This document shows, in pieces, positions 60,215 to 64,000 of a stretch of 64,000 bases of DNA. The notes beneath the pieces are model-generated. The model had not been told where the DNA came from, made no database searches, and was given only the letters and a program-made list of their open reading frames with translations. Each line of letters opens with the position of its first letter. Position 1 is the stretch's first letter. The translations under genes and the position numbers were made by a program. The stretch spans positions 183,853 through 247,852 of the forward strand of contig CACYQX010000001.1 of assembly GCA_902776725.1 (NCBI GenBank). Direction: 5' to 3'. Source of the stretch: an uncultured Eubacteriales bacterium (lineage in GTDB: Bacteria; Bacillota; Clostridia; Peptostreptococcales; Anaerovoracaceae).

Positions 60215-60968
60215 CAGCCTTCACCTCCTCGGACGTGACATCTTTTATTACGCCGAGCGGATAATACTCGGCCATATTGTCCATGAGCCATTTGTTTGCG
60301 TCGAGGACCGTCATTCCCCAGTTGGTCGGGCACGCAGCCAGAACTTCAACAAAGGTGAATCCCGCTCTCTCTTCCTGAAGCTTAAATGCCTTCTGAATCG
60401 CTTTCTTTGCTTTGTTGAGATGCGGAATATCCGTTACGCATACTCTCTCGGCATAGACGAGACCTTCGAGTGTGGAAAGCATCTCCGAAACTCTTATCGG
60501 CTTTCCCGCGGCCTCCACGCTTCTTCCGGACTGCGACGTTGTCGTCTTCTGTCCGATGAGCGTTGTCGGCGCCATCTGTCCGCCCGTCATTCCGTAAATC
60601 GCATTGTTTATGAATATGCCGGTGAATTTCTCTCCGCGCATCGCCGCGTGAACAATTTCTCCCGCACCGATTGATGCGAGGTCGCCGTCGCCCTGATATG
60701 TGAAGACAAGCTTATCCGGATTTGTTCTCTTGACTCCCGTTGCAACGGCAGGTGCTCTTCCGTGTGCGGCTTCTATGAAGTCCGAGTAGAAATAGTTTCC
60801 CGCAAATACGCTGCAGCCTACCGGGCAGATTCCGACGGTGTCGTCGAGTCTTCCCATTTCTTCGAGCGTCTCCGCGATGAGCTTATGCACTATGCCGTGG
60901 GCACAACCCGGGCAGTAATGCATTTCCGTATCCTGAAGTCCTTTTGACTTTGCATATATGGTCTTCAT
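60207..60968 (-). CDS. vorA: 2-oxoacid:ferredoxin oxidoreductase TPP (beta) subunit
   Basis: 253 residues. TPP-binding subunit: YCPGCAHGIVHKL (cluster-adjacent Cys), GRAPAVATGVKR, YQGDGDLASIGAGEIVHAA and NNAIYGMTGGQ (GDG...N motif). Binds thiamine pyrophosphate and Mg. Branched-chain specificity is by the VorB context. Confidence 0.93.
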   Translation of the reverse strand: MKTIYAKSKGLQDTEMHYCPGCAHGIVHKLIAETLEEMGRLDDTVGICPVGCSVFAGNYFYSDFIEAAHGRAPAVATGVKRTNPDKLVFTYQGDGDLASIGAGEIVHAAMRGEKFTGIFINNAIYGMTGGQMAPTTLIGQKTTTSQSGRSVEAAGKPIRVSEMLSTLEGLVYAERVCVTDIPHLNKAKKAIQKAFKLQEERAGFTFVEVLAACPTNWGMTVLDANKWLMDNMAEYYPLGVIKDVTSEEVKADA

Positions 60969-60979
60969 ATCTGCCCTCC

Positions 60980-62035
60980 TTATAACAAAGCCTTAACGGC
61001 TTCTTTTACTTCCGTAACGCTCGGGATCATTCCTCCCGTTCTTCCGCAGAAGGATACGGGTTTAAGTCCTGCGACGGCCAGCTTCACGTCGTCAACCATC
61101 TGACCCAAGCTCATCTCTACCGACATGAACGCCTTCACTTCCGGCTTTTCCGCGAGCTCCCTGAGCGGTTTCTCCGGGAATGGCCAAAGTGTTATCGGTC
61201 TCATCATTCCGACTTTGATACCCTCTTCTCTAAGAGCCTCAATTGCGGTGAGACAAATTCTTGCCGGCGTTCCGTATGATACGAGAACGATTTCCGCATC
61301 GTCGGTCTTGATGTTCTCCCAACGACATTCTTTTTCTTCGATGAGTTTATATCTCTCGCCGAGCTTCAGGTTATGAGCTTCGCATGCCTGCGAGTCCATC
61401 AGAAGCGACGTAACAAAATTGTTATGGTCTCTTCCGTTTCTTCCCGATGCCGCCCAATCCTTTGGTTCGACTTTTCTTCTCTCGATATGGTTCCAATGAA
61501 TCGGTTCCATCATCTGTGCGATGAGTCCGTCAACCAGGAAGAGCACCGGAGTTCTGTATTCATCCGCGATATCAAAGGCTTCCTGCATAATGTCTACGGT
61601 CTCCTGAAGCGAAGACGGAGCAAAGACTATCGTTCTATAATCTCCGTTTCCTCCGCCGCGCGTCGCCTGATAATAATCGCTCTGCGAAGGCTGAATCGTT
61701 CCGAGTCCCGGACCTCCTCTGTTACAGTTTACGATTACCGCAGGAAGTTCAGTCGCCGCAAGATAGCTTATACCTTCTTGCTTAAGGCTGATTCCCGGAG
61801 AAGAGGACGATGTCATAACTCTCATTCCCGCAGCCGCGGCACCATAGACCATATTGATTGCAGCGAGTTCCGACTCCGCCTGCACAAATACTCCGCCCAC
61901 CGTCGGCATACGATGAGACATGTATTCCGGTATTTCGTTCTGTGGTGTAATCGGGTAGCCGAAGAATCCCTGGCAACCCCCTTTGATGGCAGCTTCCGCT
62001 ATGGCTTCACTGCCCTTCCAAATTTCGCGTTCCAT
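60980..62035 (-). CDS. vorB: 2-oxoacid:ferredoxin oxidoreductase alpha subunit
   Basis: 351 residues. Alpha subunit fold: GCQGFFGYPITPQNEIPEY, TSSSSPGISLKQEGISYL, and NCNRGGPGLG. The order D-B-A-C and the extended alpha subunit match 3-methyl-2-oxobutanoate (VOR) or 2-oxoglutarate (KOR) enzymes; which of them is not certain. Confidence 0.92.
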   Translation of the reverse strand: MEREIWKGSEAIAEAAIKGGCQGFFGYPITPQNEIPEYMSHRMPTVGGVFVQAESELAAINMVYGAAAAGMRVMTSSSSPGISLKQEGISYLAATELPAVIVNCNRGGPGLGTIQPSQSDYYQATRGGGNGDYRTIVFAPSSLQETVDIMQEAFDIADEYRTPVLFLVDGLIAQMMEPIHWNHIERRKVEPKDWAASGRNGRDHNNFVTSLLMDSQACEAHNLKLGERYKLIEEKECRWENIKTDDAEIVLVSYGTPARICLTAIEALREEGIKVGMMRPITLWPFPEKPLRELAEKPEVKAFMSVEMSLGQMVDDVKLAVAGLKPVSFCGRTGGMIPSVTEVKEAVKALL

Positions 62036-62048
62036 GTTCTTCCTCCGC

Positions 62049-62261
62049 TTATTCGTCTTTGGTAATTGATATTATGGAATCAGGGCAGATCTTGGCGCAG
62101 CTCGCGCAACCGATGCAGGATTCGGGATCCTGACATTCGGCAGGTCTATAGCCCTTGATGTTTGGGGTCTCGGCGAGCCCCAGGATGTGTTTTGGACAGA
62201 CGGAAATGCAGAGTTCACACCCCTTGCATTTGTCCTGTTCAAACGTGAGATGGAAAGCCAT
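62049..62261 (-). CDS. vorD: Ferredoxin-type delta subunit of the oxidoreductase
   Basis: 70 residues from ATG at 62261 (AAAGGAG 12 bases upstream; longer frame rejected). Two [4Fe-4S] motifs: CKGCELCISVCP and CIGCASCAKICP. Passes electrons from the TPP subunit to ferredoxin. Confidence 0.93.
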   Translation of the reverse strand: MAFHLTFEQDKCKGCELCISVCPKHILGLAETPNIKGYRPAECQDPESCIGCASCAKICPDSIISITKDE

Positions 62262-62311
62262 ACGTCTACTCTCCTTTCGACTTGTTGAACTAAAACTATT
62301 ATCGAAATCTA

Positions 62312-62842
62312 TTATTTCTCCCAAGGCTTTTTGAGCGAAATGTCCATTGGGAGTATGCTGCCTATTTCTTTTTCAAGTCTCTCCGCGAGCGATCTTTCTA
62401 CCGCGTGAAAGACTACCGGGATTCCTAGTTCCTTTGATACCGACTCCGTAAGCTCCGCACCTCTATAGATATCTTCGGGTTCGGTCTCGTGAAAGAAATG
62501 CGTGTTGTTTATGAGTCCGGTCACAGGAACGCCCGCGGTATCCCTTATCTTTTTTACGTAAGAGATTGCCTCGTCGCGGGTTTTGGTCATTGGCCTATTG
62601 GCATTTATGACACAGTAAAACTCGGCCTCCCCTGCCGTCATAACCTTATTAAGCTCTATTCCATACCTTGCTAAAACTCTGGCGCCCGCCGGATCCCCGC
62701 CGATATCCATCACCCCAAGGCGGGATTTGTCTTGGAAGAGCGATGTTAGTTCCGGTGGCATATAGGGAAGATCCACGTCGGGAAAAGCCTCCGCGCTACT
62801 TACAACCTTGATCAGGTTCCCTTTGCGGTTCTTGACATGAGC
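62312..62842 (-). pseudogene. MinD/ParA-like nucleotide-binding protein, 5'-truncated
   Basis: Only the C-terminal ~175 residues remain: FPDVDLPYMPPEL, GVMDIGGDPAGARVLARYG (switch-like DxGGDPAG) and NANRPMT. Homologous proteins encoded beside vor/kor operons start with a P-loop (GxxGSGKT) about 60-80 residues earlier; here that part is missing and no ribosome site precedes either available ATG. The break coincides with a head-to-head truncated gene on the other strand, so the loss may come from a misjoin rather than decay. Confidence 0.7.
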
Positions 62843-63769
62843 CATACAAAGGAAAGCACCTCCCTGATAGCACACATTGACGGAACAACAGCCTTCTCCC
62901 GCGTAAAAACGCTGTATTCTACCAATGAGATTGCGGGAGCCATGGACAGCGAAGACGTCATGGCTGTAATCGTTATACCGTCGGATTTCGAATCAAAGCT
63001 TGCCCATAACGAGCAGGCCCCTGTCCAGCTCATCACCGATGGATGCAATACCATGACAGCAGGGCTTGTTGCCTCCTACATCGGGCGAATAACTGCAGCC
63101 TGGAACGCAGAAAATATCGGCACTCCGCCAATTGAGCTTATAACCCGCACCTGGTTCAATCCAAACCAGACAACAAGATGGGCGTTCCTTCCGGGACTCA
63201 TTGGCATGATAAGCTTCACACAGGTCATCATGCTTGCAGGGCTTTCAATAGCAAAAGAAAAAGAACAGGGAACCTTTGACCAGCTCCTTGTCGCGCCCTT
63301 TTCACAGCTTGAAATACTCGTTGGCAAGGCACTTCCGCCTATGCTGATAGGAATGTTTCAGAGCACTGTTCTTTTTCTGCTGGCGCTGTTCTGGTTCGAA
63401 ATTCCGTTTTCGGGCTCTGTTCCCCTGCTTTATCTCACACTCTTTATTTTCGTGCTGAGTTCCACAGGCATCGGGCTTACCATCTCCGCAATATCAAACA
63501 GCATGCAGCAGGTTCTCGTTTACGTCTTTGTACTTCTGCTTCCTCTGTCACTTCTTTCCGGAATTGCGACTCCCATACATAACATGCCTGAGGCACTGCA
63601 GATTTTCACTTACGCAGATCCGCTCCGCTTTGCCACTGATGCCCTTCGCCGCATATATCTTGAGGGTGCAGGTCTTAAAAACATTTACCACGACTTCATC
63701 CCCATGCTCTGCGTTGCAGCCATAACCCTGCCATTCGCAGGCTGGCTGTTCAGGAACAAAACAACCTGA
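62837..63769 (+). pseudogene. ABC-2 type transport permease, N-terminus missing
   Basis: 310 residues with five or six C-terminal TM segments. Typical ABC-2 (YhhJ/YbhR type) features: IPSDFESKL, AIWKEKEQGT-like SIAKEKEQGTFDQLLVAP, and PIHNMPEALQ. Family members begin with a TM helix 30-40 residues before the present start; here the frame starts inside the first extracytoplasmic domain (LIAHIDGTTAFSR) and has no Shine-Dalgarno. The gene is on the opposite strand from its neighbours. Followed by a terminator. Confidence 0.75.
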
Positions 63770-63780
63770 TAATGTATTAC

Positions 63781-63808
63781 AAAGCCCTCCCCTGAGAGGG
63801 CTTTTTTA
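63781..63808 (+). terminator. Intrinsic terminator after the ABC-2 permease
   Basis: AAAGCCCTC-CCCTGA-GAGGGCTTTTTT, 9-bp stem with T run on the plus strand, 12 bases past the stop. Confidence 0.9.
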
Positions 63809-63869
63809 TTTCACATCTTCGTCAGACCAAACAACCATGAGTCGAAATCTCCAAAAATTCACACTTTCG

Positions 63870-63898
63870 TTGACATACGGGATACGGTATGGTATTCT
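63870..63898 (+). promoter_or_regulatory. Promoter of the right-edge gene
   Basis: TTGACA (63870-63875), 17 bases, TATTCT (63893-63898) with TGG before it. Confidence 0.7.
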
Positions 63899-63938
63899 TT
63901 TATAAATCATAGTTCACAGCTATGAAAGGTGGGTATAT

Positions 63939-64000
63939 ATGGCAGCAGAAAAGAAAGCCTTGGAAAGCATAAATCCTCAGGCTATGAAATACATTCGTCA
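63939..64000 (+). CDS. Unidentified protein, only 20 residues visible
   Basis: Begins MAAEKKALESINPQAMKYIR after AAAGGTGGG at 5-6 bases from the ATG and runs off the right edge. Too short to assign. Confidence 0.55.
   Translation, partial: MAAEKKALESINPQAMKYIR

Overview
The window looks like chromosome of a strictly anaerobic, fermentative Bacillota of the class Clostridia, most likely a gut or rumen member (Anaerovoracaceae- or Lachnospiraceae-like; family not resolvable by eye). Evidence: pyruvate:ferredoxin oxidoreductase, a multisubunit NADH-linked [FeFe]-hydrogenase, a 2-ketoisovalerate-type ferredoxin oxidoreductase, two CoA-transferases, the arginine deiminase route, a guanine riboswitch on xpt, AddB-type recombination nuclease, and AGGAGG-type ribosome binding sites. 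Nearly all genes lie on the minus strand. No tRNA, rRNA, CRISPR array, insertion sequence or gene-free stretch over 300 bases was seen.

Layout. 1-3.8 kb: partial HAD phosphatase coupled to a small membrane protein, then lysS (with an extra C-terminal tRNA-binding domain) and greA. 3.9-12.4 kb: a giant double acyl-CoA synthetase, tyrS, upp, a Sua5-RpiB fusion and prfA. 12.4-16 kb: an AspT-like transporter with an acetyl-CoA hydrolase/transferase, and a divergent DUF1275 gene. 16-22 kb: rpmE, addB, a PpaX-like phosphatase and an orphan HipA-like kinase behind a striking operator/promoter. 22-28 kb: PFOR, arcB and arcA. 28-32.3 kb: two tandem M32 carboxypeptidase paralogues (one with a destroyed active site) and an SPFH protein. 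32.4-38.3 kb: nucleoside ABC importer (BmpA/NupOPQ type) and xpt under a guanine riboswitch. 38.3-42.3 kb: butyryl/4-hydroxybutyryl-type CoA-transferase, a phosphodiesterase and an MFS transporter. 42.3-51.6 kb: a sugar or sugar-acid operon (binding protein, two permeases, Zn-dehydrogenase, Gfo/Idh/MocA oxidoreductase, PfkB kinase, 6-phosphogluconate dehydrogenase, MsmX-type ATPase). 51.6-62.8 kb: a tightly packed run from VorDBAC to HydABC with a sensory-type hydrogenase and putative signalling genes (two HATPases, two DRTGG proteins, a PHP protein) embedded between the electron-transfer subunits.

How they fit: PFOR and VorABCD reduce ferredoxin, the hydrogenase reoxidises ferredoxin/NADH to H2, CoA-transferases and arginine deiminase give ATP, and the sugar operon could feed 6-phosphogluconate into the pentose phosphate pathway.

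At about 62.83-62.85 kb two genes that both lack their N-termini meet head to head; the sequence to the right may be a misjoin or a rearrangement. The most notable observations are the promoter nested in a terminator with a triple TGTAGGTTA repeat, the embedded sensory-hydrogenase module, two gene fusions that both carry an in-frame Shine-Dalgarno and ATG at a TGGSM junction, the dead M32 paralogue, the guanine riboswitch with an enlarged P3 arm, and a perfect Crp/FNR-type site at -41.5 of the sugar operon.
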